A stretch of 64,000 bases of DNA from Kribbella sp. CA-293567 (GCF_027627575.1 NZ_CP114065.1:3472001-3536000); one strand, 5' to 3'. Positions 7,607-18,562 are shown, counted from the first letter of the stretch. Notes: generated by a model not told the origin, from the sequence alone. Numbers and translations: made by a program.

Positions 7607-9063
7607 CCTCCTGGTCGGTGGTCGTGCCCACCGTCGGGCGGCCGGCGCTGACCGAACTGCTCGCCGACCTGGCCGCTCAGCCGCACCAGCCCGACGTGGT
7701 GTTCGTCGTCGACGACCGGCGGCGGCCGGATGAGCCGCTGCCCGTCGACGTGGTGGTACTGCGAAGCGGCGGCCGAGGTCCGGCGGCTGCCCGCAACGTC
7801 GGCTGGCGAGCGGCCGGCACGGAATGGATCGTCTTCCTGGACGACGACGTCCGGCTGCCCGCCGACTGGTCGGAGAGTCTGCTCGCGGATCTGCGGGCCG
7901 CGGGGCCGGAGACGGCCGGAGTCCAGGGACGCATCGTCGTGCCGCTCCCGGCGGAGCGCGCGCCGACGGATTGGGAACGCAGTACGGCGGGGCTGGAGAC
8001 CGCGGAGTGGGCGACCGCGGACATGGCGTACCGCCGGGAAGCGCTCGCTCAGGTGGACGGCTTCGACGAACGCTTCCCGCGGGCCTACCGGGAGGATGCC
8101 GAACTCGCGCTCAGGGTGCGCCGGCACGGCTGGCGGCTCGTCCACGGGCGCCACCACGTCGTCCACCCCGTTCGCGACGAACGTTTCTGGGTGAGCCTGC
8201 GGGTCCAGCGCGGCAATGCCGACGATGCGTTGTTCCGCGCGGTCCACGGCCGGCACTGGCGCCGAGAGGCGGACTGTCCGCCCGGTCGCTTCAGGTGGCA
8301 CCTGGCCACTGTCATGGCGGCCGCTCTCACCTTCACCCGGTTCCGTCGGCCGGCTGGGCTCGCCTGGTCGCTGCTGACCGCCGACTTTCTCCGACGCCGG
8401 CTGTCCGGTGGTCCCGGCACGACGGACGAAGTACTGCGGATGGCGTCGACCTCGGTGCTGATTCCCTTCGCCGCGGTCTGGCATCGACTCAGGGGCACCT
8501 GGATGCATCGGGACAGTCCGGTCTGGCCGGGTCCGATCCGCGCGGTGCTCTTCGATCGCGACGGAACCCTCGTCCACGACGTTCCCTACAACGGCGACGC
8601 GGACCGGGTCGAGTTGGTGCCTGGCGCGCGTCCGGCGGTCGAGCGGCTCCGTACCGCGGGGCTGCAACTCGGCGTCGTCTCCAACCAGTCGGGGATCGGT
8701 CGCGGCCTGATCACCGCCGAACAAGTTGCCGAGGTCAACCAGCGGGTCGACGACCTGCTCGGACCGTTCAGCACCTGGCAGGTCTGCCCCCACGACTCGA
8801 CGGACGGGTGTGCCTGCCGCAAGCCGGCGCCGGGGCTGGTGCTGGCCGCGGCGGCCGAGCTCGGCGTACGGCCTGCTCAGATCGTCGTGATCGGCGACAT
8901 CGGTTCGGACGTCGCCGCGGCCCAGGCCGCCGGAGCGCGCTCCGTCCTGGTCCCCACTCAGCAGACCAGGCACGAGGAGATCCTGAACGCACCGGTGACC
9001 GCACCGGATCTGGAGGCCGCGGTCGATCAGGTGCTGAGCCAGCTGCCCGGAGGTCGCCGATGA
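7603..9063 (+). CDS. Fusion: GT2 glycosyltransferase + GmhB-like heptose bisphosphate phosphatase
   Basis: 486 aa from GTG at 7603, overlapping the previous stop. Residues 1 to about 220 are a GT-A family-2 glycosyltransferase: WSVVVPTVGRPALTELL, then the metal-binding FLDDDVRLP, then ATADMAYRREALAQVDGFDE and YREDAELALRVRRHGW. A linker with a hydrophobic helix follows. From about residue 311 comes a HAD-IIIA phosphatase: AVLFDRDGTLVHDVPYN with the nucleophile Asp and acid/base Asp, SNQSGIGRG, and the zinc-knuckle pattern CPHDSTDGCACRKP that marks GmhB (D-glycero-D-manno-heptose 1,7-bisphosphate 7-phosphatase). No stop or frame change separates the two parts. With gmhA and hldE downstream, the phosphatase step of ADP-heptose synthesis is thereby tethered to a transferase. 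Confidence 0.9.
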   Translation: MTSWSVVVPTVGRPALTELLADLAAQPHQPDVVFVVDDRRRPDEPLPVDVVVLRSGGRGPAAARNVGWRAAGTEWIVFLDDDVRLPADWSESLLADLRAAGPETAGVQGRIVVPLPAERAPTDWERSTAGLETAEWATADMAYRREALAQVDGFDERFPRAYREDAELALRVRRHGWRLVHGRHHVVHPVRDERFWVSLRVQRGNADDALFRAVHGRHWRREADCPPGRFRWHLATVMAAALTFTRFRRPAGLAWSLLTADFLRRRLSGGPGTTDEVLRMASTSVLIPFAAVWHRLRGTWMHRDSPVWPGPIRAVLFDRDGTLVHDVPYNGDADRVELVPGARPAVERLRTAGLQLGVVSNQSGIGRGLITAEQVAEVNQRVDDLLGPFSTWQVCPHDSTDGCACRKPAPGLVLAAAAELGVRPAQIVVIGDIGSDVAAAQAAGARSVLVPTQQTRHEEILNAPVTAPDLEAAVDQVLSQLPGGRR

Positions 9064-10061
9064 GATCGGTGCTGATCACCCGGCTGGACAACGACGGCGA
9101 CGTGCTGCTGGCAGGCCCCGCGATCCGGGCCGTTGCCGCTACGGATCGGGTAGTACTGCTGGTGGCGCCGTCCGGCGAGCAGGCGGCGCGCCTGCTGCCC
9201 GGCGTCCACGATCTGCTGGTGTGGGACTGCCCGTGGACCGGGTTCGACCCGTCACCGGTCGATCGGCGGAGCGTCGACACCCTGGTGGATGCGCTGAGTC
9301 TGTCCCATCTGGCGGCCGCTTTCGTCCTGACTTCCTATCACCAGAGTTCATTGCCGATGGCGCTGCTGCTCCGGATGGCGGGGATCGGCTACGTCGCGGC
9401 GGCGAGCGAGGACTATCCCGGCTCGTTGCTGGACCTGCGCCACCGGCCCGAACCGTTGCACGAAGCGCAGCGATCGCTTTCCCTCGTTCGCGCCGCCGGC
9501 TACGAGCTACCGGACGGCGACGACGGCCGGCTGCTGGTGAAGCGCACCTCAGCCGACTGTGTGCCGGACGGCTCGTACGTCGTCGTCCATCCCGGCGCCT
9601 CGGTCGCGGCTCGTGCCGCCGGTCCTCGTCGCCTCGCCGAGATGGTGCAGGCGCTCAGCGCCGACGGTCACCAGGTGGTGGTGACCGGATCGAACAGCGA
9701 GCGAGCCCTCACCCGAGTAGTTGCTGGAAGCAACGGAATCGACCTCGGTGGCCGCACCGACTACGAACAGCTCGCCGCCGTACTGCGGGCCGCGTCCTGC
9801 GTGGTGGTGGGCAACACCGGCCCCGCCCACCTGGCAGCGGCCGTCGGCACACCGGTGGTGTCACTGTTCGCGCCGGTCGTGCCGGCGCAGAGCTGGGCAC
9901 CGTGGCGAGTGCCCTATGTCCTGCTGGGCGACCAGGAAGCCGCGTGCCGGGACAGCAGAGCGCGTGACTGTCCCGTCCCGGGTCACCCCTGCCTGAACGA
10001 AATCAGCGCGGAGGAAGTCCTGGTCGCCGTCCGCAAACTCATCGAGGAGGTCGCGGGATGA
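9060..10061 (+). CDS. GT9 heptosyltransferase-like glycosyltransferase
   Basis: 333 aa; ATG at 9060 overlaps the upstream stop by 4 bp. Residues 1-30 have the GT9 N-terminus (SVLITRLDNDGDVLLAGPAI). The C-terminal half has VVVHPGASVAARA and the nucleotide-sugar site GNTGPAHLAAAVGTPVVSLF. GT9 enzymes such as WaaC and WaaF use ADP-heptose. The presence of gmhA, gmhB and hldE functions in the same operon makes ADP-heptose the likely donor, although actinobacteria lack lipopolysaccharide and the acceptor must be something else. A C-terminal cysteine cluster (CRDSRARDCPVPGHPC) is also found in many GT9 proteins. Confidence 0.88.
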   Translation: MRSVLITRLDNDGDVLLAGPAIRAVAATDRVVLLVAPSGEQAARLLPGVHDLLVWDCPWTGFDPSPVDRRSVDTLVDALSLSHLAAAFVLTSYHQSSLPMALLLRMAGIGYVAAASEDYPGSLLDLRHRPEPLHEAQRSLSLVRAAGYELPDGDDGRLLVKRTSADCVPDGSYVVVHPGASVAARAAGPRRLAEMVQALSADGHQVVVTGSNSERALTRVVAGSNGIDLGGRTDYEQLAAVLRAASCVVVGNTGPAHLAAAVGTPVVSLFAPVVPAQSWAPWRVPYVLLGDQEAACRDSRARDCPVPGHPCLNEISAEEVLVAVRKLIEEVAG

Positions 10062-11017
10062 AGATCCTCGCCTGGCATGTGCACGCTGCCTGGATGACCT
10101 CGTTCGTCCAGGGACCGCACGAGTACTACGTACCGCTGTTGCCCGACCGCAGCGAAGACGGGAAGGGCCGGGCCCAGACCTATCACTGGCCGGCCAGTGT
10201 GCAGGAACTCACTCCGGCGCAGCTCGCCGCCACGGAGATCGACGTGGTGGTGCTGCAACGCCCACGGGAGCTCGAGCTGTTCCAGCGCTGGACCGGACGG
10301 TCACTGGGCAGCCGAGGCGTGCCGGCCGTCTACGTCGAGCACAACACCCCGCGGGGAGACGTCAACGAGTGGCAGCACGTCCTGGCGGCTCGATCGGACA
10401 TCCCGATCGCGCACGTGACCGAGTTCAACCGGATGGTGTGGGACAACGGCATCGCGCCGTCGCTGGTGGTCGCTCACGGCGTACCGGATCAGGGCTACCG
10501 GTACGTCGGTGACGAGCGCTCGCTCGGCGTCGCCGTCAACGAGCCCGTCCGGCGCTGGCACGTGGCCGGCCTGGACCTGGTGGCGGAGGTCGCGACCCGT
10601 GTACCGGTCGCTGTCTACGGGTTGGGCGCCGACGAGTTGCGCGGCCGGATCGGCGAAGGTCTTGCCGCGGTGGACGACCTGTCCCAGCAGGAGCTGCACC
10701 AGCGGCTGGCGCGTCACTTCGCCTACCTGCACCCGTTCCGCTGGACCAGCCTCGGACTGTCGCTGATCGAGGCGATGACGCTGGGCGCTCCGGTACTCGT
10801 GAACGGTTCGACCGCGGCCTACGAGGCAGTGGCACCGGGGACCGGCCTGGTGAGCACGAACCCCGACCGGCTGGCGGAGACCGCACGACGGTGGCTGGCC
10901 GATCCCGACGAAGCCCGAGAGGTAGGCCGGGCGGCTCGCGACCACGCGCTGCGCGCCTTCGGCCTGATCAGGTTCCTGGACGACTGGGACCGATTGCTGA
11001 AAGAGGTTTGCCGATGA
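10058..11017 (+). CDS. GT4-like (GT-B) glycosyltransferase
   Basis: 319 aa; ATG at 10058 overlaps the upstream stop by 4 bp, with GAGGAGG just upstream. The N-terminal domain is short (MKILAWHVHAAWMTSFVQG). The C-terminal domain has the acidic motif of retaining GT-B enzymes in HPFRWTSLGLSLIEAMTLGAPVLVNGS, followed by the PDRLAETARRWLADP helix. Overall length is short for GT4 (usually 350-420 aa). Donor and acceptor are unknown; it works with the heptose locus by context. Moderately sure of class, unsure of substrate. Confidence 0.8.
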   Translation: MKILAWHVHAAWMTSFVQGPHEYYVPLLPDRSEDGKGRAQTYHWPASVQELTPAQLAATEIDVVVLQRPRELELFQRWTGRSLGSRGVPAVYVEHNTPRGDVNEWQHVLAARSDIPIAHVTEFNRMVWDNGIAPSLVVAHGVPDQGYRYVGDERSLGVAVNEPVRRWHVAGLDLVAEVATRVPVAVYGLGADELRGRIGEGLAAVDDLSQQELHQRLARHFAYLHPFRWTSLGLSLIEAMTLGAPVLVNGSTAAYEAVAPGTGLVSTNPDRLAETARRWLADPDEAREVGRAARDHALRAFGLIRFLDDWDRLLKEVCR

Positions 11018-12222
11018 GAATTGCGATGGTTTCCGAGCATGCCAGTCCGCTGGCCGTGCTGGGCGGGGCCGACGCCGGTGGCCAGAACGTGCACGTCGCC
11101 GCGCTGGCGCTGGCGCTGGCCGAGCTGGGCCACGAGGTCGAGGTCTACACCCGGCGCGACGACGTCAGCTCGGCCGAGACCGTCCCGCTCGGTCCCGGGG
11201 TGGACGTGATCCACGTACCGGCCGGACCACCCCGAGCCATTCCGAAGGACGAGTTGCACGCCTACATGCCGGCCTTCGGTGACTGGCTCGCGTCCCGTTG
11301 GCTGCGTCGCCGTCCGGAGGTGGTGCATGCGCACTTCTGGATGTCCGGCCTGGCGTGCGCCCAGGCCCGGCGGTCGATCGACTTCCCGTTCGCGCAGACG
11401 TTCCACGCGCTCGGAGTGGTGAAGCGCCGCCACCAAGGGGCCGACGACACCAGCCCGCCGGAGCGGCAGCCCGCCGAGAAGCGGCTGGCCTACGTCACGG
11501 ACGCGGTGATCGCGACCGCCACCGAAGAAGTCCACGAGTTGCTCAGGCTCGGCGCCCGGCCGGAATCGCTGCACGTCGTTCCGTGCGGAGTGGAGCTCTT
11601 CGAAGGCACGACGGCCACCGACGGCTGGTGGAACCAGGCCGGCGGGCGGGTCCTCTCGCTCGGCCGGCTGGTCGAGCGCAAGGGCGTGGACACCGTGATC
11701 GCGGCGATGGCCGCGCTGCCGGACGCGGAACTGGTGGTCGCGGGTGGTCCGGCCGGGAGCTTCGAGAGCGATCCGGAGGTCCGCCGGTTGCGTCGGCTGG
11801 CACAACGGCTCGGAGTAGCGGATCGGGTTCGTCTGGTGGGCGCGGTGACGCGTGACCAGGTGCCCGGGCTGCTGCGCTCGGCCGACGTGGTCGCCTGCAC
11901 CCCGTGGTACGAGCCGTTCGGGATCGTGCCGCTGGAAGCGATGGCCTGCGCGCGTCCGGTGGTCGGATCGGCCGTCGGTGGACTCCTCGACACGGTCGTC
12001 GACGGCGTCACCGGGATCCTGGTGCCACCGAAGGAACCCGGCCGGCTGGCCGAGGCTCTCGGCGGGTTGCTCGCCGACCCCGAACAGCGCCGGCGGCTCG
12101 GTCTGGCCGGCGCGACCCGAGTCGCGGAGAAGTACACCTGGGCAGCGGTCGCCGCCGAGACCGAAGCGGTCTACCGGCAGATCACGACCGCCAAATCGAT
12201 CGTCGTGGGGAGAGCACACTGA
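11014..12222 (+). CDS. GT4 glycosyltransferase
   Basis: 402 aa; ATG at 11014 overlaps the upstream stop by 4 bp. The N-terminus MRIAMVSEHASPLAVLGGAD followed by AGGQNVHVAALA is the donor-loop pattern seen in MshA/sucrose-synthase-type GT4 enzymes. VLSLGRLVERKGVDTVIAAM begins the C-terminal Rossmann domain, and EPFGIVPLEAMACARPVVGS is the E-x7-E motif of retaining GT4 enzymes. Length is usual. It probably adds a hexose to the operon product in the cytoplasm; the exact sugar is not readable. The next gene, gmhA, starts at the last base of its stop codon. Confidence 0.88.
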   Translation: MRIAMVSEHASPLAVLGGADAGGQNVHVAALALALAELGHEVEVYTRRDDVSSAETVPLGPGVDVIHVPAGPPRAIPKDELHAYMPAFGDWLASRWLRRRPEVVHAHFWMSGLACAQARRSIDFPFAQTFHALGVVKRRHQGADDTSPPERQPAEKRLAYVTDAVIATATEEVHELLRLGARPESLHVVPCGVELFEGTTATDGWWNQAGGRVLSLGRLVERKGVDTVIAAMAALPDAELVVAGGPAGSFESDPEVRRLRRLAQRLGVADRVRLVGAVTRDQVPGLLRSADVVACTPWYEPFGIVPLEAMACARPVVGSAVGGLLDTVVDGVTGILVPPKEPGRLAEALGGLLADPEQRRRLGLAGATRVAEKYTWAAVAAETEAVYRQITTAKSIVVGRAH

Positions 12223-12830
12223 TGACACGTTTCGGGAGCGTCAGCGAACACCTGGAACATCTCCGGCTGGGACTGGCCAGCCTGGACCGCCAGTCGGCAC
12301 TGGTCGACAGCTGGGGGCAGCAGCTCACCACGGCGTTCGTCTCCGGCCAGAAACTACTTGCTGCAGGCAACGGTGGAAGCGCCGCCGAGGCCCAGCACCT
12401 GACCGCCGAGCTGGTCGGCCGGTTCGAGGGTGACCGGGAGCCGTTGCCCGCGATCGCTTTGCACGTGGAGACCTCGACACTGACGGCGATCTGCAACGAC
12501 TTCGGGCCGGAGACCATCTTCGCCCGCCAGGTCGGGGCCCACGGCCGCTCGGGCGACGTGCTGGTGCTGCTGTCCACCAGCGGCCGGAGCCCGAACCTGA
12601 TCGAGGCCGCCAAGAAAGCCAAGGAACGCGGTCTGCGGGTGTGGGCACTGACCGGCCCACGGGACAACCCACTGGCGGAACTGGCGGACGAGACGCTGGC
12701 CGTGGAGTGCTCCGCCCCCACGGCGGTCCAGGAGGTTCACCTGGTCGCGGTGCATGCGCTGTGCTCGGCGGTGGAGCGTTATCTGCCGTCGGCACGCTGG
12801 GCCGCGATCACGACGGAGGTGTCGCAATGA
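12222..12830 (+). CDS. gmhA: Phosphoheptose isomerase
   Basis: 202 aa from ATG at 12222, which shares one base with the preceding stop; GGGGAGAG lies upstream. The SIS fold is clear: LAAGNGGSAAEAQHLTAELV is the sedoheptulose-7-phosphate binding loop with the catalytic Glu, LSTSGRSPNLIEAAKKAK the second phosphate loop, and VQEVHLVAVHALC carries the conserved His/Glu region. GmhA converts sedoheptulose 7-phosphate to D-glycero-D-manno-heptose 7-phosphate, the first step of ADP-heptose synthesis. Length matches E. coli GmhA (about 190 aa). It lies directly before hldE, with 4-bp overlap. Confidence 0.94.
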   Translation: MTRFGSVSEHLEHLRLGLASLDRQSALVDSWGQQLTTAFVSGQKLLAAGNGGSAAEAQHLTAELVGRFEGDREPLPAIALHVETSTLTAICNDFGPETIFARQVGAHGRSGDVLVLLSTSGRSPNLIEAAKKAKERGLRVWALTGPRDNPLAELADETLAVECSAPTAVQEVHLVAVHALCSAVERYLPSARWAAITTEVSQ

Positions 12831-14173
12831 CCGTCCGGGTGGTCGTCGTCGGCGACGTCCTGCTGGACCGCGACATCGAGGGTGACGTCCGGCGGGTCTG
12901 TCCGGACGCCCCGGTGCCGGTGGTCGACGTCGACCGGACGACGGAACGAGCAGGGGGTGCCGGGCTGGTCGCGACGCTTCTCGACCGCCCGGGAGTCTCA
13001 CCGCATCTGGTGACAGCGATCGCGGACGACGAACCAGGCGAGAGACTGCTGGGGCTGCTCGACCGGCGGCTGCAGGTCAGCCCGATCCTCAGTGCCTCCG
13101 CGACCCGCTGCAAGACGCGGGTGCGCAGTGCCGGCCAGTCCTTGCTGCGGATCGACGCCGCGCCCACTGCGGAGGTGGGCGACGACTGCGATCTGGCGGC
13201 CTTGGAGGCGGCCCTGAACGACGCCGATGTCGTGCTCGTGTCGGACTATGCCGGCGGGGTGGTCAGCCACCCCGAGGTTCGCGCCGCGCTGGAGCGGTGC
13301 GCGTTGCGGCGTCCGATGATCTGGGATCCGCATCCGCGGGGCAGCGAACCGGTTCCGGGGGTGACCGTGGTGACGCCGAACCGGAGCGAGGCGGTGCAGT
13401 TCGGTACGTCGCAGGAACCGGACCAGCTCGCCGTCGAGCTCCGGGACCGCTGGCGGGCCTGGTCTCTGGCCGTCACCGACGGATGCCACGGGGTCTACGT
13501 GGCGGCCGGGGACGGACCTCTGTTCACCCCTGCTCCGTTCCAGTACCAGGGTGATTCCTGTGGGGCGGGGGATCGCTTCGCGGGCACGGTCGCGGTCGAG
13601 ATCGGCAGCGGCGCGACGGTCAGCACGGCCGTCGAGGCCGCGGTCAAGGACACGGCGGCCTGGCTGGCCCTGGGCGGGGTCACCCCGGCCCCTGAACCCG
13701 AGGCCGATCGCGAACCAGGACCACTGGAGGCGTTCGCAGTCGCCGAGAAAATCCGGGCGGCGGGCGGTTCCGTCGTGGCCACCGGCGGCTGTTTCGATAT
13801 CCTGCACGCCGGCCATATCGCGAGTCTGGAGGCCGCCAGCCGGCTCGGTGACGCCCTGATCGTGCTGGTGAACTCCGACGAGAGCGTCCGGCGGCTGAAG
13901 GGCAGCGGCCGCCCGGTGAACTCCGAAGCGGACCGCTGCCAGGTACTGCGCTCGCTGCGCTTCGTCGACGCCGTCGTGGTCTTCGACGGCGACGACCCGA
14001 TCGCGGCCCTGCGCGAGCTGCGCCCCGACGTCTGGGCCAAGGGCGGCGACTACACCGCCGACATGTTGCCCGAGGCACCGATCATCGCCGGCTGGGGCGG
14101 CCGGGTGGTCCTGGTTCCGTTCCTGCCCGGTCGATCCACTACCGCGATCCTCGAAGGAGGACGAATTTCATGA
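12827..14173 (+). CDS. hldE: Bifunctional heptose-7-phosphate kinase / heptose-1-phosphate adenylyltransferase
   Basis: 448 aa; ATG at 12827 overlaps gmhA by 4 bp. Residues 1-300 form a PfkB/ribokinase domain: VVVVGDVLLDRDIEGDV, ERAGGAG, and the anion hole/catalytic GDSCGAGDRFAGTVAVEI with the base Asp. From about residue 312 comes a cytidylyltransferase-like domain, with TGGCFDILHAGHIASLEAA holding the HxGH motif and VNSDESVRRLKGSGRPVNS. The enzyme phosphorylates heptose 7-phosphate at C1 and, after GmhB removes the 7-phosphate, makes ADP-D-glycero-D-manno-heptose. It is slightly shorter than E. coli HldE (477 aa) but keeps both active sites. Confidence 0.94.
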   Translation: MTVRVVVVGDVLLDRDIEGDVRRVCPDAPVPVVDVDRTTERAGGAGLVATLLDRPGVSPHLVTAIADDEPGERLLGLLDRRLQVSPILSASATRCKTRVRSAGQSLLRIDAAPTAEVGDDCDLAALEAALNDADVVLVSDYAGGVVSHPEVRAALERCALRRPMIWDPHPRGSEPVPGVTVVTPNRSEAVQFGTSQEPDQLAVELRDRWRAWSLAVTDGCHGVYVAAGDGPLFTPAPFQYQGDSCGAGDRFAGTVAVEIGSGATVSTAVEAAVKDTAAWLALGGVTPAPEPEADREPGPLEAFAVAEKIRAAGGSVVATGGCFDILHAGHIASLEAASRLGDALIVLVNSDESVRRLKGSGRPVNSEADRCQVLRSLRFVDAVVVFDGDDPIAALRELRPDVWAKGGDYTADMLPEAPIIAGWGGRVVLVPFLPGRSTTAILEGGRIS

Positions 14174-14853
14174 GTTTCGAGCGAGTCGCCGTCACCGGTG
14201 GAGCAAGCGGCCTGGGAGCCGCCGTGGTCCGGGCCGTCCGCAAGGCGGGCGGCACCCCGGTCGTGCTGGACCGGCAGAAGCCGGCCGACGACGTGGCCTG
14301 GGTCGAGGTCGACCTGAGTGATCCGGCCGCGGCCGAGCCCGCGCTGGCCGCGGCGGAGGAGGCGATCGGTGACCTGACCGGCGTGGTGACCGCCGCCGGC
14401 GTCGACGCCTGCGGCCGGCTGGAAGACCTGGACCTGGCCGACTGGACCAAGGTGATCAGCGTCAACCTGATCGGTACCGCGGCGATCGCGAAGGCGGCGG
14501 TGCCGCGGCTGGAGCGCTCGGGCGGACGTCTGGTGACCGTGGCGTCGACGCTGGGACTCCGGGCGCTGAGCGACGCGACGGCGTACTGCGCGTCGAAGTT
14601 CGGGGTGGTCGGTTTCACCCGCGCGCTGGCGGTGGAGACAGCCGGCCGGATCGGCGTGACGATGCTGGTGCCCGGAGGCATGCAGACGTCGTTCTTCGAC
14701 GACCGTCCGGAGCAGTACAAGCCCGGACCGGACGCGATGCTGAACGACCCGGACGCGGTCGCGGACGTGGTCATCTACGCGCTGAGCCAGCCGCGCGGAG
14801 TGGAGATTCGCGAACTGGTCGTCTGCCCGTCGGTCGAGCCGTCCTGGCCCTGA
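14170..14853 (+). CDS. Classical short-chain dehydrogenase/reductase
   Basis: 227 aa; ATG at 14170 overlaps the hldE stop, with GAAGGAGGACG 8-18 nt upstream. The NAD(P)-binding TGGASGLG is at residues 9-16, VTAAGVDA replaces the usual NNAG, catalytic Ser lies in TVASTLGL and Tyr-Lys in YCASKFGVVGFTRA. It is a short classical SDR, not the extended SDR type of the ADP-heptose 6-epimerase HldD, so the operon as read stops at ADP-D,D-heptose. It may oxidise or reduce a sugar carbon of the product. Substrate unknown. Confidence 0.85.
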   Translation: MSFERVAVTGGASGLGAAVVRAVRKAGGTPVVLDRQKPADDVAWVEVDLSDPAAAEPALAAAEEAIGDLTGVVTAAGVDACGRLEDLDLADWTKVISVNLIGTAAIAKAAVPRLERSGGRLVTVASTLGLRALSDATAYCASKFGVVGFTRALAVETAGRIGVTMLVPGGMQTSFFDDRPEQYKPGPDAMLNDPDAVADVVIYALSQPRGVEIRELVVCPSVEPSWP

Positions 14854-15714
14854 TGCGCGGACCGGTTCTCGTACTGCGAGCGCTCGGCCTCGGCGACGCG
14901 CTGACCGGCGTACCGGCGCTGCGTGGACTGCGTCGCCTCTACCCGGATCGGCAACTGGTGCTGGCCGGGAAAGAACCGTTCGGGAGCTGGCTGGTCAGGC
15001 TCGGCGTGGCAGACGACAGTGTCGCCACGGCGGGTCTTTCCGGCCGGCCGCCCGGGCGTGGACTCGGGCGGCACCTGGCCGTCAATCTGCACGGCCGGGG
15101 GCCGCAGAGTCATCTGCTGCTGCAGTCCGGTGACCCCGACGAACTGCTTGCCTTCGACTGCGCGGCCGCCGGTCACCGGAGCAAGACCCGGTGGCGGGCG
15201 GACGAACACGAAGTCGATCGCTGGTGCCGGCTCGTGGCGGAGGCAGGGGGAGCTTGCTCGAGGGACGATCTGCGGTTGCCCCTGGGTGGACGACGCGATG
15301 CCGCGGTCGTCGTTCATCCAGGGGCCGCCAGCGTGTCGCGGCAGTGGCCACTGGACAGGTGGCGGCAGGTCGTCCAGGAACTGCGGGGGGACGGGCGGAC
15401 CGTCGTACTGACCGGAACGGAGACCGAGCTGTGCGCCGAACTGGCGCGGGGGACCGGCACCGAGGATCTCAGTGGCCGGTTGTCGGTGGACGAACTGGCG
15501 TCGCGGATCGGATCGGCCGAGCTGCTCGTCAGCGGGGACACCGGAGTCGCGCATCTGGCGACCGCGGCCGGGACCCGATCGGTGACCCTGTTCGGTCCGA
15601 CTCCGCCGGCCTGGTGGGGCCCGGCCATCGATCCGGAGCGGCACACCGTGCTCTACCGAGGGAGCGGGGTCGGCGATCCGCACGCCGATCAGGTCGACGA
15701 AGGACTGCTGCGGA

Positions 15715-16686
<972 letters not shown>

Positions 16687-16694
16687 GCTCCGAG

Positions 16695-16719
16695 GTACCC
16701 CGAGCGAAGCGGTGAAAAC
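16695..16719 (-). promoter_or_regulatory. SigB-type promoter of the UXS-like gene
   Basis: Minus strand: GTTT (16719-16716), 15 nt, GGGTAC (16700-16695), then 8 nt to the ATG at 16686. A full GTTT match at -35 and a nearly leaderless transcript. Confidence 0.65.
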
Positions 16720-16743
16720 GCTTCTCCGGTGGAGGAAGCGGTC

Positions 16744-16769
16744 GTTTGCCCGGAACCGGCGCCGGGTAC
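16744..16769 (+). promoter_or_regulatory. SigB-type promoter of the ThDP-dependent oxidase gene
   Basis: GTTT (16744-16747), 16 nt, GGGTAC (16764-16769), then 8 nt to the ATG at 16778. It is back to back with the promoter at 16695-16719, so both divergent genes carry the same class of promoter. Confidence 0.65.
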
Positions 16770-16777
16770 AGCGACTC

Positions 16778-18562
16778 ATGACCCGTACAGTCGCTGATGC
16801 CCTCGTCGACCGCCTCCGGACCTGGCAGGTACCCCGCGTTTTCGGGTACGCCGGTGACGGCATCGACCCGCTGCTGGCGGCGTTCCGGCGGGCGGACGGC
16901 GAGCCGGAGTTCGTCCAGACCCGGCACGAGGAGATGGCCGCGTTCATGGCGACCGGCCACGCGAAGTACACCGGCTGGCCCGGAGTCTGCGTCGCCACCC
17001 ACGGGCCCGGCGCGATCCACCTGCTCAACGGCCTGTACGACGCCAAACTCGACCAGCAGCCGGTGGTCGCACTGGTCGGTCAGGTGGTCTCCACCGCCCT
17101 GGGCAGCGGCTACCTGCAGGAGATCGATCTGCACTCGCTCTTCAAGGACGTCTGCTCGCAGTACGTCCAGACCGCCGTCCGGCCCGAGCAACTGCCGATG
17201 CTGCTCGACAACGCGATGCGAACCTCGATCGCGGCGCGGACGCCGACCTGCCTGATCCTGCCGCACGATCTCCAGCGTGCCGACGCGATCGACGACCTGC
17301 CGCACGACCACGGCATGGTCCCGTCGGCCGCGGTCGTCGGCAGCCCGCCGAAGGTGGAGGCCGACGCGGACGCCGTACGCCGGGCCGCCGAGTTGCTTCA
17401 GCAGGGCCGGAAGGTGGCCGTCCTCGCGGGCCGGGGAGCGGCAGGGGCTGCCGCCGAGATCGCCGAACTGGTCGAGTTGCTCGGGGCCGGAGTGACCGTG
17501 TCGCTGCTCGGCAAGCCGGTGCTCGACGAAGGATCGCCTTGGCACACGGGCGTGATGGGGCATCTGGGCACCACGGCGAGCGCGGAACTGCTCGGCGGTT
17601 GCGACACCCTTTTCATTGTCGGATGCAACGATCCGTGGACGGAGTTCTACCCGGAGCCGGGCCGGGCGAGGACGGTGCAGCTCGACCTGGAGGCCCGCGT
17701 CGTCGCCAGCAAGTATCCGGTCGAGGTGGCGCTGGTCGGCGACGCGGCGACGACGCTGCGAGCCCTGATCCCGCAGTTGCGCAGAACGGCCGACCGGCGG
17801 TGGCCGGAGCAGGTCGAGCAGAGCGTGGCACGGTGGCACCGGCTGGCCGAGGAGCGCGCGCAGACCCCGGCCGATCCGCTGAACCCGGAGGCGGTGGTCC
17901 GGGCACTGTCCGGTCACCTGCCCGACGATGCGCGGGTCGCCGTTGACGTCGGGTCGGCGACGTACTGGTATGCCAGGCATCTCGCGCTGCCGGCCGGCGT
18001 ACCGGCTCACGTGTCGAGCTACCTGGCGTCGATGGGCTGCGCGATGCCCTACGGCCTGGCGGCCAAGCTTGATGCGCCGTCACGTCCGGTGGTGGCGCTG
18101 GTGGGTGACGGCTCGATGCAGATGAACGGTCTGCTCGAGCTGATCACCGTCGCCGATCGCTGGCAGCAGTGGCCGGATCCACGGTTCGTCGTACTCGTGC
18201 TGCACAACCAGGATCTCAACGAGGTCACCTGGGAGCAACGCGAGATGGAGGGCGATCCCCGCTACCCGGCCTCGCAGCGAGTCCCGGACTTCCCGTACGC
18301 GTCGTACGCCGAACTGCTCGGTCTGCGGGGCATCCGCGTCGACAAGCCCGACCAGATCGAGGCCGCTTGGACAGCGGCCTTCACCGCCGACCGGCCCACC
18401 GTGATCGAAGCCGTGGTCGATCCCGCCGTTCCGCTGCTGCCTCCCGGTCTGGACGACGCCAAGCTGCAGAAGGTCTTCCAGGGCATCGACCAGGAGCCGG
18501 ACGGGCACGGAGCCCGCAGTCAGGTCCTGCGCAGCCAGGCCACCGAGAACTACCTCGACTAG
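16778..18562 (+). CDS. Thiamine-diphosphate-dependent enzyme, pyruvate oxidase (PoxB)-like
   Basis: 594 aa from ATG at 16778. The N-terminal Pyr domain has [16 protein letters not shown] and the catalytic Glu51 in [17 protein letters not shown]. The central domain spans about residues 190-340. The C-terminal PP domain binds ThDP-Mg through [15 protein letters not shown] (about residue 443 on) and ends with [21 protein letters not shown]. The arrangement matches pyruvate dehydrogenase (quinone)/pyruvate oxidase and related acetolactate-synthase-like enzymes. Oxidative decarboxylation of pyruvate at the membrane is the likely reaction. Stress-sigma control fits E. coli PoxB, which is RpoS-dependent. 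Its stop codon overlaps the convergent GAF-ANTAR stop by 4 bp. Confidence 0.87.
   Translation: MTRTVADALVDRLRTWQVPRVFGYAGDGIDPLLAAFRRADGEPEFVQTRHEEMAAFMATGHAKYTGWPGVCVATHGPGAIHLLNGLYDAKLDQQPVVALVGQVVSTALGSGYLQEIDLHSLFKDVCSQYVQTAVRPEQLPMLLDNAMRTSIAARTPTCLILPHDLQRADAIDDLPHDHGMVPSAAVVGSPPKVEADADAVRRAAELLQQGRKVAVLAGRGAAGAAAEIAELVELLGAGVTVSLLGKPVLDEGSPWHTGVMGHLGTTASAELLGGCDTLFIVGCNDPWTEFYPEPGRARTVQLDLEARVVASKYPVEVALVGDAATTLRALIPQLRRTADRRWPEQVEQSVARWHRLAEERAQTPADPLNPEAVVRALSGHLPDDARVAVDVGSATYWYARHLALPAGVPAHVSSYLASMGCAMPYGLAAKLDAPSRPVVALVGDGSMQMNGLLELITVADRWQQWPDPRFVVLVLHNQDLNEVTWEQREMEGDPRYPASQRVPDFPYASYAELLGLRGIRVDKPDQIEAAWTAAFTADRPTVIEAVVDPAVPLLPPGLDDAKLQKVFQGIDQEPDGHGARSQVLRSQATENYLD

Noticed and set aside
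6940..8973. A 677-codon minus-strand open frame across the carbamoyltransferase and GT2-GmhB genes
   Set aside because: Low-complexity Arg/Pro/Gly content and overlap with two well-supported genes in the other direction.
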